A stretch of 64,000 nucleotides of DNA. It comes from Leifsonia tongyongensis. GTDB taxonomy: Bacteria; Actinomycetota; Actinomycetes; Actinomycetales; Microbacteriaceae. The DNA lies in contig NZ_JAAGWY010000004.1 of assembly GCF_010686705.1 (NCBI RefSeq), positions 248,001 through 312,000 of the forward strand. The letters are read 5' to 3'. Below, piece by piece: positions 45,309-54,342 of the stretch. Each line of letters begins with the position of its first letter. Position 1 is the stretch's first letter. The notes under the pieces are model-generated. The model made no database searches and had not been told where the DNA came from. It saw only the letters and a program-made list of their open reading frames with translations. The translations under genes and the position numbers were made by a program.

Positions 45309-45970
45309 TCCGGGTCGTGCTCGTCGACGACCAGGCGCTCATCCGCGAGGGATTCCGCGCGATCCTGGAGCGCAGTGACGACATCGAGGTGGTCGGCGAG
45401 GCCGCCGACGGGCTCGAAGCCGTCGACATCGCCCGCCGGACCCGGCCCGACGTGATCGTGATGGATGTGCGGATGCCGCGCCTCGACGGCATCGCCGCGA
45501 CCGCCTCGGTCATCTCCGACCCTGCACTGCCGGACACGCGTGTGCTCGTCGTCACGACCTACGAACTCGATGCGACCGTGTTCGAGGCGCTGAGAGCGGG
45601 AGCGAGCGGATTCCTGCTCAAAGATCTCGAACCCGACGACCTGCGCCGGGCGGTGCGCGTCGTCGCCTCGGGCGAGTCGCTTCTCGCACCCAGCGTCACG
45701 CGACGCCTGATCGCGCGGTTCACGACACTGCCCCGGCGGGACGCTGACGTCGACGAGCGACTGGGACGCCTGACCGAACGAGAGCGGGAGATCGTCGCAC
45801 TGGTCGCATCCGGCCTCAGCAATGCCGAGATCGGTGAGCGGCTCTTCATCAGCCCGGCGACGGCCAAGACCCATGTGTCGCGGGCGATGACCAAGCTCGG
45901 AGCCCGGGACCGGGCGCAGGTCGTGGTCTTCGCGTACGAGTCGGGGATCGTCTCGGCGCCGGGGCCCTGA
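45305..45970 (+). CDS. NarL/LuxR-family response regulator
   Basis: A 221-aa regulator: receiver domain with Asp54 (VIVMDVRMP) and conserved Lys in FLLKDLEP, then a LuxR-type HTH (about 150-212, LTEREREIVALVASGLSNAEIGERLFIS). It overlaps the kinase by GTGA and is its evident partner. Its likely target is the transporter operon. Confidence 0.94.
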   Translation: MIRVVLVDDQALIREGFRAILERSDDIEVVGEAADGLEAVDIARRTRPDVIVMDVRMPRLDGIAATASVISDPALPDTRVLVVTTYELDATVFEALRAGASGFLLKDLEPDDLRRAVRVVASGESLLAPSVTRRLIARFTTLPRRDADVDERLGRLTEREREIVALVASGLSNAEIGERLFISPATAKTHVSRAMTKLGARDRAQVVVFAYESGIVSAPGP

Positions 45971-45972
45971 TC

Positions 45973-46004
45973 GTCAGGCGCTCTGTCTGTCAGGCGCTCT
46001 GTCA
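45973..46004. repeat. 16-bp tandem duplication at the lexA 3' end
   Basis: GTCAGGCGCTCTGTCT (45973-45988) and GTCAGGCGCTCTGTCA (45989-46004) lie between the convergent response regulator and lexA. The second copy contains the lexA stop, so the duplication probably copied the lexA end. Confidence 0.8.
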
Positions 46005-46691
46005 GACAGCACGGAGCACCGCGACGACCTTGCCGAGCACCTCGGCGAAGTCGCCCACGATCGGCTCGAAGTTGGAGTTGCGGGGAAGCAGCCACGTGTG
46101 CCCGTCGCGCTGGCGGAACACCTTGACCGTGGCCTCGTTGTCGAGCATGGCGGCGACGATGTCGCCGTTCTCCGCGGTCTTCTGCTGGCGCACGACGACC
46201 CAGTCGCCGTCGCAGATAGCGGCGTCGATCATCGACTCGCCGACGACCTTCAGCATGAAGAGGTCGCCGTTGCCCACCAGCTGCCGGGGGAGCGGGAAGA
46301 CCTCTTCGACCTGCTGCTCCGCCGTGATCGGCACGCCCGCGGCGATGCGGCCGACGAGCGGGACCATCCTGGCGTCACCCACGGGAGTCTGGTTCTCGAA
46401 GTCGAGGCTCTCGGATGGGGCCTGCGGCACATCGATCAGGATCTCGAGAGCCCGAGGCCGGTTCGGATCGCGCCGGAGGTAGCCGCTGAGCTCGAGCTGG
46501 TTGAGCTGGTGCGTCACGCTCGACAGGGAGGACAGGCCGACGGCGTCGCCGATCTCCCTCATGCTCGGCGGGTAGCCGCGCTGGCTCACGGAGCGTGCGA
46601 TCACATCCAGGATGGCGAGCTGCTTCTCGCTCAGGTTCTTACGCCGGCGGGTGCCGCCGCGTTCCCGCCCTGCTCCGTTGTCGTTCGTCAC
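46002..46691 (-). CDS. lexA: LexA repressor
   Basis: A 229-aa SOS repressor. The winged-helix N-terminal domain (about 18-85) is followed by the S24 self-cleaving domain: cleavage site Ala118-Gly119 (RIAAGVP), Ser153 (VVGESMID) and Lys190 (NEATVKVF). The GTG at 46689-46691 is chosen from homology and an AAGGGA-like site upstream. The gene diverges from a LysM gene across a region with two LexA boxes. Confidence 0.96.
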   Translation of the reverse strand: MTNDNGAGRERGGTRRRKNLSEKQLAILDVIARSVSQRGYPPSMREIGDAVGLSSLSSVTHQLNQLELSGYLRRDPNRPRALEILIDVPQAPSESLDFENQTPVGDARMVPLVGRIAAGVPITAEQQVEEVFPLPRQLVGNGDLFMLKVVGESMIDAAICDGDWVVVRQQKTAENGDIVAAMLDNEATVKVFRQRDGHTWLLPRNSNFEPIVGDFAEVLGKVVAVLRAV

Positions 46692-46786
46692 TTTCCCGTC
46701 CCTTCGTGACCGCCTCCGCCCCGTTCCGAGGCTGCGCCGGAACGAATGTCGGTGGTGCCTGGTTGAGTGAACTCCAGACAATCGAA

Positions 46787-46815
46787 ACTGTATCCACGAT
46801 GCAGCGCTGAAACAA
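46787..46815 (-). promoter_or_regulatory. lexA promoter
   Basis: On the minus strand, TTGTTT (46810-46815) and TACAGT (46787-46792) are separated by 17 nt. A LexA box overlaps the -35. Confidence 0.55.
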
Positions 46816-46827
46816 ACATGTGTTCGA
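46812..46827. promoter_or_regulatory. LexA (SOS) box 1, lexA side
   Basis: ACAAAC-ATGT-GTTCGA: one half-site is perfect (GTTCGA) and the other imperfect. It overlaps the lexA -35, giving autoregulation. Confidence 0.6.
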
Positions 46828-46887
46828 GTGTGTTGCGATATTCGTCACTGAATCAGTGTTTTGCGGATTGGTTGAAGTTTCGAACAT

Positions 46888-46903
46888 TCGAAGATATATT
46901 CGG
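46888..46903. promoter_or_regulatory. LexA (SOS) box 2, LysM side
   Basis: TCGAAG-ATAT-ATTCGG, nearly the same sequence as the recA box. It partly overlaps a TTCGAA-CA-TTCGAA element (46879-46892). It lies 67 bp before the LysM gene. Confidence 0.55.
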
Positions 46904-46969
46904 AACACAGCTTCGCATCCGGCCCTCCCGGCCGAGAGTCGGATGCGAATACTCCCAGGAGGTCAGGCC

Positions 46970-47413
46970 ATGACTGCAGCGATTCAGATGCCGACGCACT
47001 TCGCCGGTGCGACGTCCCGCACTGTGCCGTCCCGCACTGTGACGTCCCGCCCCGTGCCGTCCCGCACTGTGACGTCCCGCCCTGTGGGCGTGGCGACCAC
47101 GCACCTCCGGCTGACGCGACGCGGTCGCGCCGTGATCACGACGCTGGCGGCCGTTCCTCTGGTGATCGGCGCCTTCCTCTTCGCGATGAACGGCGGAGGA
47201 GCGGTCGCGACCGGTTCGAGTGAGCACACGCAGTTCTCGTACGTGACGGTGCACTCCGGTCAGTCCCTCTGGAGCATCGCCGAGAAGATCGCGCCGAGCG
47301 CAGACCCGCGTGACGTGATCGCCGACATCGTCTCACTGAACCAGCTGCAGTCGGCCGTCGTGACCCCCGGGCAGCGCATCGCGATCCCGAGCCAGTACGG
47401 CGGGGGCCGTTGA
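46970..47413 (+). CDS. LysM membrane protein, probable SOS cell-division inhibitor (YneA/Rv2719c-like)
   Basis: A 147-aa protein. A repeated Thr/Pro-Ser-Arg-Thr/Pro-Val N-terminus (about 15-39) precedes one membrane segment (about 53-73) and a single LysM domain (about 92-140, VHSGQSLWSIAEKIAP ... VTPGQRIAIP). Divergence from lexA with LexA boxes in between matches YneA/DivS/Rv2719c, which halt division during DNA damage. AGGAGGT precedes the ATG by 6 nt. Confidence 0.85.
   Translation: MTAAIQMPTHFAGATSRTVPSRTVTSRPVPSRTVTSRPVGVATTHLRLTRRGRAVITTLAAVPLVIGAFLFAMNGGGAVATGSSEHTQFSYVTVHSGQSLWSIAEKIAPSADPRDVIADIVSLNQLQSAVVTPGQRIAIPSQYGGGR
47011..47085 (+). repeat. Five 15-bp coding repeats in the LysM gene
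   Basis: Five tandem copies of GACGTCCCGCACTGT-type units (with GAC/GCC and CAC/CCC changes) encode TSRTV/PSRTV/TSRPV pentapeptides in the cytoplasmic N-terminus. Copy-number variation is likely among strains. Confidence 0.9.
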
Positions 47414-47430
47414 GTACTGAGCGCTGAGCA

Positions 47431-47460
47431 CTGCCCGAGGCAGGGCGGCTGGTGAGCCGC
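47431..47460 (+). terminator. Two adjacent hairpins before hisC
   Basis: CTGCC-CGA-GGCAG (47431-47443) and GCGGCT-GGTG-AGCCGC (47445-47460) lie between the LysM gene and hisC. They probably end the LysM transcript just before the hisC -10. Confidence 0.5.
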
Positions 47461-47462
47461 AT

Positions 47463-47468
47463 TAGCAT
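47463..47468 (+). promoter_or_regulatory. -10 of hisC (leaderless type)
   Basis: TAGCAT, 6 nt before the GTG at 47475. Confidence 0.45.
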
Positions 47469-47474
47469 TGTGTG

Positions 47475-48593
47475 GTGACTTCGCTCTCCAATCTGCCGAT
47501 TCGCGATGACCTGCGGGGAAAGACTCCCTACGGCGCGCCCCAGAAGACCGTCCCGGTCGCGCTGAACGTCAACGAGAACACGCATCCCATCCCTGATGAT
47601 GTGGCCGCCGACATCGTGGCAGCAGTCGCCAATGCGGTCCACGGGGTCAACCGCTACCCCGATCGCGAGTTCGTCGAACTGCGCGAAAGTCTTGCCCGCT
47701 ATCTCGGGCACGATCTGACGCCGGCCCAGATCTGGGCGGCGAATGGATCGAACGAGGTGCTCCAGCACGTGCTCCAGGCCTTCGGCGGGCCCGGCCGTAC
47801 GGCGCTCGGGTTCGCCCCGACCTACTCGATGTACTCCCTCCTCGCCGCGGGCACCGGCACGCAGTGGCTCGCCGGTCCGCGCGACGACGACTTCGAGCTC
47901 AGCGCCGAGACTGCGGTCCGGGAGATCCAGCGGGTGGATCCGGACATCGTCATCCTGTGCGCTCCGAACAATCCCACCGGTACGCCCCTGTCGATCGAGA
48001 CCATCGCTGCCGTCTACGAGGCCTCTCGCGGCATCGTCGTCGTCGACGAGGCCTACGCCGAGTTCATGCCGACGGGCAGCCCCAGTGCCCTCAGCCTGCT
48101 GCCCGGGCGTGAGCGGCTCCTTGTTTCGCGGACGATGAGCAAGGCGTTCGCCTTCGCCGGTGCACGCGTGGGCTACCTCGCCGCGGATGCAGCCGTCACC
48201 GACGCGCTGCGACTGGTCCGACTGCCGTATCACCTCTCCGCGCTGACGCAGGCGGCGGCAGTGGCGGCGCTCGCACACTCTGACGAGATGCTCGCCATGG
48301 TCGGCGAGATCTCCGCCCAGCGCGATCGCCTCGTCACCGAACTCGCTGCCCTCGGCTATCTGCCGCACCGCAGCGGAAGCAATTTCGTGCTCTTCGGCGG
48401 GGTGCGCGACCCCCACGCGACCTTCCAGTCGTTGCTCGCCCAAGGGGTCCTCATCCGTGACATCGGAATCCCGGGTCACCTGCGCGTGACGGCCGGTACG
48501 GAAGCCGAGACGACGGCTTTCCTGACCGCGCTCGCCTCACTAGGACATGCAGACGAGGGCACTGTCCCGACGACACTAAACTCGCAGGCATGA
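47475..48593 (+). CDS. hisC: Histidinol-phosphate aminotransferase
   Basis: A 372-aa fold-type I PLP aminotransferase for histidine synthesis. The Schiff-base Lys is in [25 protein letters not shown] and APNNPTGTP are cofactor loops and the C-terminal Arg is in [12 protein letters not shown]. Two tandem GTGs (47472, 47475) are possible starts. It opens a his cluster with hisB, hisH and priA in overlapping order. Confidence 0.94.
   Translation: MTSLSNLPIRDDLRGKTPYGAPQKTVPVALNVNENTHPIPDDVAADIVAAVANAVHGVNRYPDREFVELRESLARYLGHDLTPAQIWAANGSNEVLQHVLQAFGGPGRTALGFAPTYSMYSLLAAGTGTQWLAGPRDDDFELSAETAVREIQRVDPDIVILCAPNNPTGTPLSIETIAAVYEASRGIVVVDEAYAEFMPTGSPSALSLLPGRERLLVSRTMSKAFAFAGARVGYLAADAAVTDALRLVRLPYHLSALTQAAAVAALAHSDEMLAMVGEISAQRDRLVTELAALGYLPHRSGSNFVLFGGVRDPHATFQSLLAQGVLIRDIGIPGHLRVTAGTEAETTAFLTALASLGHADEGTVPTTLNSQA
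48577..48582 (+). promoter_or_regulatory. -10 of hisB inside hisC (leaderless type)
   Basis: TAAACT, 7 nt before the hisB ATG. It is a possible internal promoter of the his cluster. Confidence 0.45.
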
Positions 48594-49192
48594 CCAATCG
48601 CACGGCCACGATCCAGCGGGAGACCAGCGAGTCGAGCATCCAGCTCACCGTCGACCTCGACGGGAAGGGACTCGCCGATGTGCAGACGTCGGTGCCCTTC
48701 TTCGACCACCTGCTGACCGCGTTCGCGAAGCACTCGCTCACCGACCTGAGGGTGCGTGCGAGCGGTGACGTCGAGATCGACGTCCACCACACGGTGGAAG
48801 ACGTCGGCATCGTGCTCGGCCAGGCCATCCGTGCGGCGCTCGGCGACAAGGCGGGCATCTCGCGCTTCGGCGACGCCCTCGTGCCCCTCGACGAAGCACT
48901 CGTGCAAGCCGTCGTCGACATCTCGGGGCGCCCTTACCTCGTGCACACCGGCGAACCCGCCGGTTTCGAATACCACCTCATCGGCGGCCACTTCACCGGC
49001 TCCATGGTTCGGCACGTGTTCGAGGCGATCACGTTCAACGCCGCCCTGACCACGCACATCACCGTCCTCGGCGGCCGCGACCCCCACCACATCGCCGAGG
49101 CCGAGTTCAAGGCGTTCGCCCGCGCGTTCCGCCAGGCGAAGGCGCTCGACCCGCTGGTGTCGGGCATCCCGTCGACCAAGGGGGCGCTGTGA
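48590..49192 (+). CDS. hisB: Imidazoleglycerol-phosphate dehydratase
   Basis: A 200-aa monofunctional dehydratase. Metal-binding His/Glu clusters are in [24 protein letters not shown] and [11 protein letters not shown]. The phosphatase half of enterobacterial HisB is absent, as usual in actinobacteria. ATGA overlap with hisC, GTGA overlap with hisH. Confidence 0.96.
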   Translation: MTNRTATIQRETSESSIQLTVDLDGKGLADVQTSVPFFDHLLTAFAKHSLTDLRVRASGDVEIDVHHTVEDVGIVLGQAIRAALGDKAGISRFGDALVPLDEALVQAVVDISGRPYLVHTGEPAGFEYHLIGGHFTGSMVRHVFEAITFNAALTTHITVLGGRDPHHIAEAEFKAFARAFRQAKALDPLVSGIPSTKGAL

Positions 49193-49824
49193 CACGACCG
49201 TCGGTCGTCGTCTTCGATTACGGCACGGGCAACGTCCACTCCGCAGCCAAGGCGCTCGAAGCGGCCGGCGCCGACGTCGAGCTGACCGGCGACCGGGCGA
49301 AGGCCCAGGCTGCCGACGGTCTCGTCGTGCCGGGCGTCGGAGCGTTCAAAGCGGTGGCCGAAGCACTGCGCGCCTCGCACGGCGACGAGATCGTCGATCG
49401 TCGCCTTGCCGGAGGCCGGCCGGTGCTCGGGATCTGCGTCGGCATGCAGATCATGTTCGAGCACGGCGTCGAGCGTGGCAACGACAGCCCCGGCCTCGGC
49501 GAATGGCCTGGCGAAGTGGATGTGCTCACGGCGGACGTGCTCCCGCATATGGGCTGGAACACCGTTGATGCCCCGGAGGACTCCGCGCTCTTCGACGGAA
49601 TCCGTGACGAGCGTTTCTACTTCGTCCACTCGTACGCGGCCCAAGAGTGGACGCTCGAGGTCATGCCGCCGTTCCCGGTGCCTCGCGTGACGTGGAGCGA
49701 GCACGGCTCGCGTTTCATCGCGGCCGTGGAGAACGGTCCCCTGAGTGCGACGCAGTTCCATCCCGAGAAGTCGGGCGAGGCGGGCATCCACCTCCTCCGC
49801 AACTGGCTGGGCACGCTGCGCTAG
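49189..49824 (+). CDS. hisH: Imidazole glycerol phosphate synthase glutaminase subunit HisH
   Basis: A 211-aa class I glutamine amidotransferase that feeds ammonia to HisF. The nucleophile is Cys83 in [12 protein letters not shown]; the His-Glu pair is in [11 protein letters not shown] near the C-terminus. The GTG overlaps the hisB stop. Its partner hisF is not in this window. Confidence 0.96.
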   Translation: MTRPSVVVFDYGTGNVHSAAKALEAAGADVELTGDRAKAQAADGLVVPGVGAFKAVAEALRASHGDEIVDRRLAGGRPVLGICVGMQIMFEHGVERGNDSPGLGEWPGEVDVLTADVLPHMGWNTVDAPEDSALFDGIRDERFYFVHSYAAQEWTLEVMPPFPVPRVTWSEHGSRFIAAVENGPLSATQFHPEKSGEAGIHLLRNWLGTLR

Positions 49825-49847
49825 CCGGGAAATCCAGGAAGAAGGAT

Positions 49848-50594
49848 ATGAGCGAATTCTCGACCACTCCGCGTCTCGTGCTGCTCCCCGCGGTGGACGT
49901 CGCCGACGGCAAAGCGGTGCGCCTGACGCAGGGTGAGGCCGGCTCCGAGACGAACTACGGCGACCCCGTCGACGCGGCAGCGGATTGGGCCGGCCAGGGC
50001 GCCGAGTGGATCCACCTCGTCGACCTCGACGCGGCGTTCGGCCGGGGGAACAACTCTGCGCTCCTGAAGACGGTCATCAGCCAGGTGAAAGGTGTGAACG
50101 TCGAGCTGTCCGGCGGCATCCGCGACGACGCGTCGCTGGAGGCCGCTCTCGGCATCGGCGCGACCCGGATCAACCTCGGCACCGCCGCCCTCGAGAACCC
50201 GGAGTGGGCAGCGAATGTCATCGGCCGGTATGGCGAGGCCATCGCCGTCGGCCTCGATGTGCGCGGAACGACCCTCGCGGCCCGTGGCTGGACCCAGGAC
50301 GGCGGCGACCTGTGGGAGGTGCTCGCCAGGCTCGAAGACGCCGGATGCGCACGCTACGTCGTCACCGACGTCACCAAGGACGGCACACTCAAGGGCCCGA
50401 ACCTCGACCTCCTGCGCCAGGTGATGGAACGCACGGAGCGCCCGGTCGTCGCATCCGGTGGCATCTCGAATCTCGACGACATCGCGGCGCTCCGCGAACT
50501 GGTTCCGCAGGGGCTCGAAGGAGCGATCGTCGGCAAGGCGCTGTACGCCGGCGCGTTCACGCTGGCCGAGGCGCTGGATGTCGCCGGAGCCTGA
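49848..50594 (+). CDS. priA: Phosphoribosyl isomerase A (HisA/PriA)
   Basis: A 248-aa TIM barrel with catalytic Asp17 in [15 protein letters not shown] and the second Asp region [30 protein letters not shown] is the long loop seen in actinobacterial PriA, which isomerises both ProFAR (histidine) and PRA (tryptophan) and replaces TrpF. The dual role is family knowledge. A GGAAGAAGGA site precedes the ATG. Confidence 0.94.
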   Translation: MSEFSTTPRLVLLPAVDVADGKAVRLTQGEAGSETNYGDPVDAAADWAGQGAEWIHLVDLDAAFGRGNNSALLKTVISQVKGVNVELSGGIRDDASLEAALGIGATRINLGTAALENPEWAANVIGRYGEAIAVGLDVRGTTLAARGWTQDGGDLWEVLARLEDAGCARYVVTDVTKDGTLKGPNLDLLRQVMERTERPVVASGGISNLDDIAALRELVPQGLEGAIVGKALYAGAFTLAEALDVAGA

Positions 50595-51360
50595 CGGGCT
50601 GCGGCCCCCTCACACCGACTCGGCCGGTCAGCCGTGGGCGGGCCGCCAGGTCGACGCGAACGCGTTCGGCGCCGACGACGGCTCTGCTCCGGCCGAGCTC
50701 ATCGAGGCGATCCGGGGCTTCCGTGCCGGCGAAGCGGCGGCGGATGCAGTGGTCGACGTCGTCCGCCACGTGCGCCTGCTCATTCCGCTGGTGGCCCAGC
50801 TCGGCGAGTCGGGAACGACGGAGGCGGGTCACCTCGTCGACAAATCTCAGGAACTCGCCATCGTCACCGTGGAGGGACCGGACGGCCGCACCGTGCTGCC
50901 GGTGTTCTCGTCCGTCACGGCGATGCAGCGCTGGAACCCGAAGGCGAGGCCGGTGCCCGCAGATGGCGTCCGCGTCGCACTGGCTGCGGCAAGCGAGGAG
51001 ACCGACCTGGTCGTCCTCGACCCGCGCTCCGACACCGAGTTCGTCATCCGCCGCCCCGCCCTCTGGGCGATCGCGCAGTCGCAGCCGTGGCTTCCTGCTC
51101 ACCTCGACCCGGAGGTGTTCGCTGCGTTCAGCGCCTCGATCGGCTCGGAACTCGGCGTGCACGATGTCTCACTGCGCTCGGGTGACCCGGATGCGCGGCT
51201 CGCAGGCGAAGACATCGTCGTGCGGCTGGAGCTCGCGCAGGGTCTCACCCAGGAGGAGCTCGACGCCGTCCTTGCGCGACTCGCGCAGCGCTGGGCGGCC
51301 GACGACGTGATCGCCACGCGGGTGGATTCCCTGCGCGTGCAGCTCACCGCATCGGCCTGA
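50578..51360 (+). CDS. SseB-family protein
   Basis: A 260-aa protein with an SseB-like domain (about 45-165, containing [22 protein letters not shown] and [13 protein letters not shown]). Homologues commonly follow priA in actinobacteria. The function is unknown. The ATG lies inside the last codons of priA (17-nt overlap), so it is in the same transcript. Confidence 0.85.
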   Translation: MSPEPDGLRPPHTDSAGQPWAGRQVDANAFGADDGSAPAELIEAIRGFRAGEAAADAVVDVVRHVRLLIPLVAQLGESGTTEAGHLVDKSQELAIVTVEGPDGRTVLPVFSSVTAMQRWNPKARPVPADGVRVALAAASEETDLVVLDPRSDTEFVIRRPALWAIAQSQPWLPAHLDPEVFAAFSASIGSELGVHDVSLRSGDPDARLAGEDIVVRLELAQGLTQEELDAVLARLAQRWAADDVIATRVDSLRVQLTASA

Positions 51361-51407
51361 GGAAGGCGTCGCGCGTTGACCCTCCGTATGACCGGGGAGG
51401 ACAATCG

Positions 51408-52835
51408 GTGCTGTGCGCCCAGCGCTGGGCGCCGGGAGCGAATGCGCTGATGCAAGCTGACTACGACGACATCATCGACCGGGCGGCGGCCACCGCGAAA
51501 GCGTGGCTCGCCGGTTTCGAGGAGCGACCGATCCCGCCGACAGCGATGGTCGGCGACGTCCGGCGACATCTCGGCGAGCGGCTGCCGGCGACCGGTTCCG
51601 ACCAGGATGCGGTGCTCGAGCGGTTGACGGCGGCGGTCGAGCCCGGCCTCATGGCCATCCAGTCATCCCGGTTCTACGGCTGGGTGATGGGCGGCACTTT
51701 TCCGGTCGCGCTCGGCGCGGACTGGCTGGTCACGGCCTGGGACCAGAACGCCGGGATGCGCGATGCGACGCCTGGCGTGGTCGCCGCCGAGGAACTCGCG
51801 GGCGAGTACCTGCTCGACCTGCTCGGCCTGCCGGCGACCGCCGATGTGGGTTTCGTGACGGGCGCGACGACCGCCAACATGGTCGGTCTCATCGCCGGAC
51901 GCACGGCCGTCCTGCGCAGGGCCGGATGGGATGTGAACCGGGACGGTCTGGCGGGCGGTCCGCGCATCCGGTTCATCGCGGGCGCCGAACGTCACACCTC
52001 GGTCGACCTCGCAGCGCGGTACGCCGGTCTGGGGCTGCCGCTCACCGTGGAGGCCGACGACCAGGGGCGCATCCGTGTCGATCTGCTCCGGTCGCTGCTC
52101 GCCGAGGGGGAGGGGCCGACGATCGTGTGTCTTCAGGCCGGCAACCTGCACTCGGGCGCCTTCGACGACTTCACCGGCGCGATCGAGGCTGCGCACGATG
52201 CCGGCGCCTGGGTCCACATCGACGGCGCGTTCGGTCTGTGGGCGGGCGCCGCCTCCGGACTGCGTCACCTGACCGCCGGCTACGACGGAGCGGATTCGTG
52301 GGCGACGGATGCGCACAAGACATTGAACGTGCCCTACGACTGCGGGATCGCGGTCGTCGCGGACCCGGTCGCGCTGAACGGGGCGTTCAGCATCCATGCC
52401 GCCTACCTTCCGCGGCCGGCGGAAGGGTTCGACCCGTACGAGAAAGTACCCGAGATGTCGCGGCGCGCCCGTGGCGTGACGGTCTGGGCGACGCTGGCGT
52501 GGCTGGGACGACAGGGTGTGGACGACCTGGTGCAGCGGCTGGCGGACAGCGCTTCAGCCCTGGCTCAGGGCCTCGCCCAGCTGCCGGGCGTGACCATCCT
52601 GAACGATGTCGTGTTCACCCAGGTGTGTCTGGCGCTGGAGGACGACGAGGCGATCGCCGCGCTCGCCGCGGCGTTGCGGGCGGACGGAACCATCTTCGCG
52701 TCGCCGTCCCGCTGGAGGGACCGCGCCGTGCTGCGCTTCTCCGTCAGCAACTGGGGGACCGACGAGACAGCCGTCGCCCGCACGATCGAGGCCGTCCGCT
52801 CGGCCTTGGCGAGCATCCGAGCCGACGTCGGCTAA
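51408..52835 (+). CDS. Group II PLP-dependent amino acid decarboxylase family protein
   Basis: A 475-aa PLP enzyme of the aromatic/glutamate decarboxylase superfamily. The Schiff-base Lys304 is in WATDAHKTLNVPYDCG and the cofactor Asp in WVHIDGAFG; GFVTGATTANMVGL binds the phosphate. The substrate is unclear. The GTG at 51408 is preferred because GGGGAGG lies 7 nt upstream; an ATG at 51450 would be 14 codons shorter. It overlaps the convergent DUF1844 gene by 4 nt. Confidence 0.87.
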   Translation: MLCAQRWAPGANALMQADYDDIIDRAAATAKAWLAGFEERPIPPTAMVGDVRRHLGERLPATGSDQDAVLERLTAAVEPGLMAIQSSRFYGWVMGGTFPVALGADWLVTAWDQNAGMRDATPGVVAAEELAGEYLLDLLGLPATADVGFVTGATTANMVGLIAGRTAVLRRAGWDVNRDGLAGGPRIRFIAGAERHTSVDLAARYAGLGLPLTVEADDQGRIRVDLLRSLLAEGEGPTIVCLQAGNLHSGAFDDFTGAIEAAHDAGAWVHIDGAFGLWAGAASGLRHLTAGYDGADSWATDAHKTLNVPYDCGIAVVADPVALNGAFSIHAAYLPRPAEGFDPYEKVPEMSRRARGVTVWATLAWLGRQGVDDLVQRLADSASALAQGLAQLPGVTILNDVVFTQVCLALEDDEAIAALAAALRADGTIFASPSRWRDRAVLRFSVSNWGTDETAVARTIEAVRSALASIRADVG

Positions 52836-53194
52836 TTGACCGGGCCGGTCCACTTCTCGCCCGGCCCCTTGCCGATTTCATCGGGGATGGGCGATGCCTC
52901 ACGGAAGGCGAGCTGCAGCGAGCGGAGGCCGTCGCGGAGGCTGCGGGCGTGCTGGTCGCCGATGTGCTGTGCGCTGGCCGTGACGAGGCCCGCGAGGGCG
53001 TCGATGAGCTTGCGGGCCTCGTCCAGGTCGAGTTGCGTCTCCGGGGCGTCGGCGAGCCCGCACTTGACGGCGGCGGCGCTCATGAGGTGCACTGCAGTGG
53101 TGGTGATGACCTCGACAGCAGGGACGTCCGCGATGTCTCGCGTGGCCTCGTCGACGTAGGCGTCGGCGTCCTCAGGGGTGTAACTGTCGCTCAC
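52832..53194 (-). CDS. DUF1844 protein
   Basis: A 120-aa small helical protein of the DUF1844 family (ATRDIADVPAVEVITTTAVHLMSAAAVKCGL, then LDEARKLIDALAGL). It is conserved beside infC in actinobacteria. The function is unknown. The GTG start has AGAGGA 6 nt upstream. It diverges from the infC operon. Confidence 0.88.
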   Translation of the reverse strand: MSDSYTPEDADAYVDEATRDIADVPAVEVITTTAVHLMSAAAVKCGLADAPETQLDLDEARKLIDALAGLVTASAQHIGDQHARSLRDGLRSLQLAFREASPIPDEIGKGPGEKWTGPVN

Positions 53195-53460
53195 TGATTT
53201 CCTCTGTTAGAATCGTTCGGGCTCCGAGGCTTCTGTCTCGGTACGAAAGTGGAGATTCTCCCACCCGCGCTTGACCGCTACTAGGTTACCGGGTTGTTCG
53301 CACTCCGCCGTCGCGCCGCCAGCGCGAGGGTAGCCAGGGTGCCGTGCCAGGCCTGCGAATTATTTCGCAGGTGCTCGTGGTGCGTGAATTTCCTCTTCGC
53401 CGCTTTCGTCACCCGACGGGAACGTGGCCGAATGTATCGCTTTGATCAGAGGAGAAACGC
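53195..53460 (+). promoter_or_regulatory. infC operon leader (266 bp)
   Basis: No gene is seen. TAGAAT (53208-53213) is a likely -10, so the leader would be about 240 nt. A hairpin CCTGCGAA-TTAT-TTCGCAGG (53352-53371) lies in its second half, and GGAGA stands 5 nt before the infC start. Leaders of infC operons in other bacteria bind L20 or respond to IF-3 level; whether this one does is unknown. Confidence 0.5.
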
Positions 53461-54120
53461 ATCAGCGATCCCCGTACCAATGACCGTATCCGCGTCCCCG
53501 AAGTTCGTCTTGTCGGCCCCAGCGGTGAGCAGGTCGGCGTCGTGAAAATCGAGGTCGCCCTTCGTCTCGCGCAGGAAGCCGATCTGGACCTGGTTGAGGT
53601 TGCTCCCAACTCCAAGCCGCCTGTCGCGAAGATCATGGATTACGGCAAGTTCAAGTACGAGGCTGCGCAGAAGGCCAAGGAGGCCCGGCGCAACCAGGCG
53701 AACACCATTCTCAAAGAGGTTCGCTTCCGCCTCAAGATCGACAAGCACGACTACGAAACCAAGCGCAAGCGCGCCGAGGGCTTCCTCAAGGCCGGCGACA
53801 AGGTCAAAGCCATGATCCTGTTCCGCGGCCGTGAGCAGTCCCGCCCCGAGCAGGGCGTGCGCCTGCTTCAGAGATTTGCCGAAGATGTCGCGGAGTTCGG
53901 TTCTGTCGAATCGACGCCGACCATCGACGGTCGAAACATGGTCATGGTCATCGGCCCCCTGAAGAACAAGTCAGAGGCCAAGGCCGAGGCCAATGCACAA
54001 CGTGCCGCCTCGAAGGCGCGGGCCCACGCCCCCGCCGAGGAGTCGGCTGCTGCCGCAGAGCCTTCTGCGCAGGACGAAGAGAGTTCGCCGGCTATGCCTG
54101 CGACGAACGAGGAGAAATAA
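53461..54120 (+). CDS. infC: Translation initiation factor IF-3
   Basis: A 219-aa IF-3 starting at AUC. The N-terminal domain begins [19 protein letters not shown], directly after GGAGAAACGC. The in-frame TGA at 53443-53445 leaves no ATG, GTG or TTG before this homology, so ATC at 53461 is the most plausible start. An ATG/GTG start inside (about 53542) would delete half of the N-domain. The C-domain ([27 protein letters not shown]) is complete, followed by a roughly 45-residue Ala/Glu-rich tail. It starts the infC-rpmI-rplT operon. Confidence 0.93.
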   Translation: MSDPRTNDRIRVPEVRLVGPSGEQVGVVKIEVALRLAQEADLDLVEVAPNSKPPVAKIMDYGKFKYEAAQKAKEARRNQANTILKEVRFRLKIDKHDYETKRKRAEGFLKAGDKVKAMILFRGREQSRPEQGVRLLQRFAEDVAEFGSVESTPTIDGRNMVMVIGPLKNKSEAKAEANAQRAASKARAHAPAEESAAAAEPSAQDEESSPAMPATNEEK

Positions 54121-54314
54121 TGCCCAAGCAGAAGACCCATTCCGGGGCCAAGAAGCGCTTCAAGTTGACCGGTAGCGGCAAGGTCATGAAGCAGCAGTCC
54201 GGTATGCGCCACAACCTGGAGCTGAAGTCCAGCCGTCGCACTCGCCGTCTCAACCAGGACCAGGTGCTCGCACCCGTTGATGCCAAGCGCATCAAGAAGA
54301 TGCTCGGCAAGTAA
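54120..54314 (+). CDS. rpmI: 50S ribosomal protein L35
   Basis: A 64-aa basic ribosomal protein with the L35 pattern [20 protein letters not shown]. The ATG shares one base with the infC stop (TAATG), which couples their translation. Confidence 0.97.
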   Translation: MPKQKTHSGAKKRFKLTGSGKVMKQQSGMRHNLELKSSRRTRRLNQDQVLAPVDAKRIKKMLGK

Positions 54315-54342
54315 CGCCGCCCGACGTTAGGAAAACAAGAAA

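Noticed and set aside
47011-47085. CRISPR-like direct repeats
   Set aside because: The units are contiguous with no spacers and lie in frame in the LysM gene. The same applies to 3514-3578.
49189-51360. hisF expected next to hisH/priA
   Set aside because: The gene after priA is SseB-like; no HisF frame exists in the window, so it must be elsewhere.
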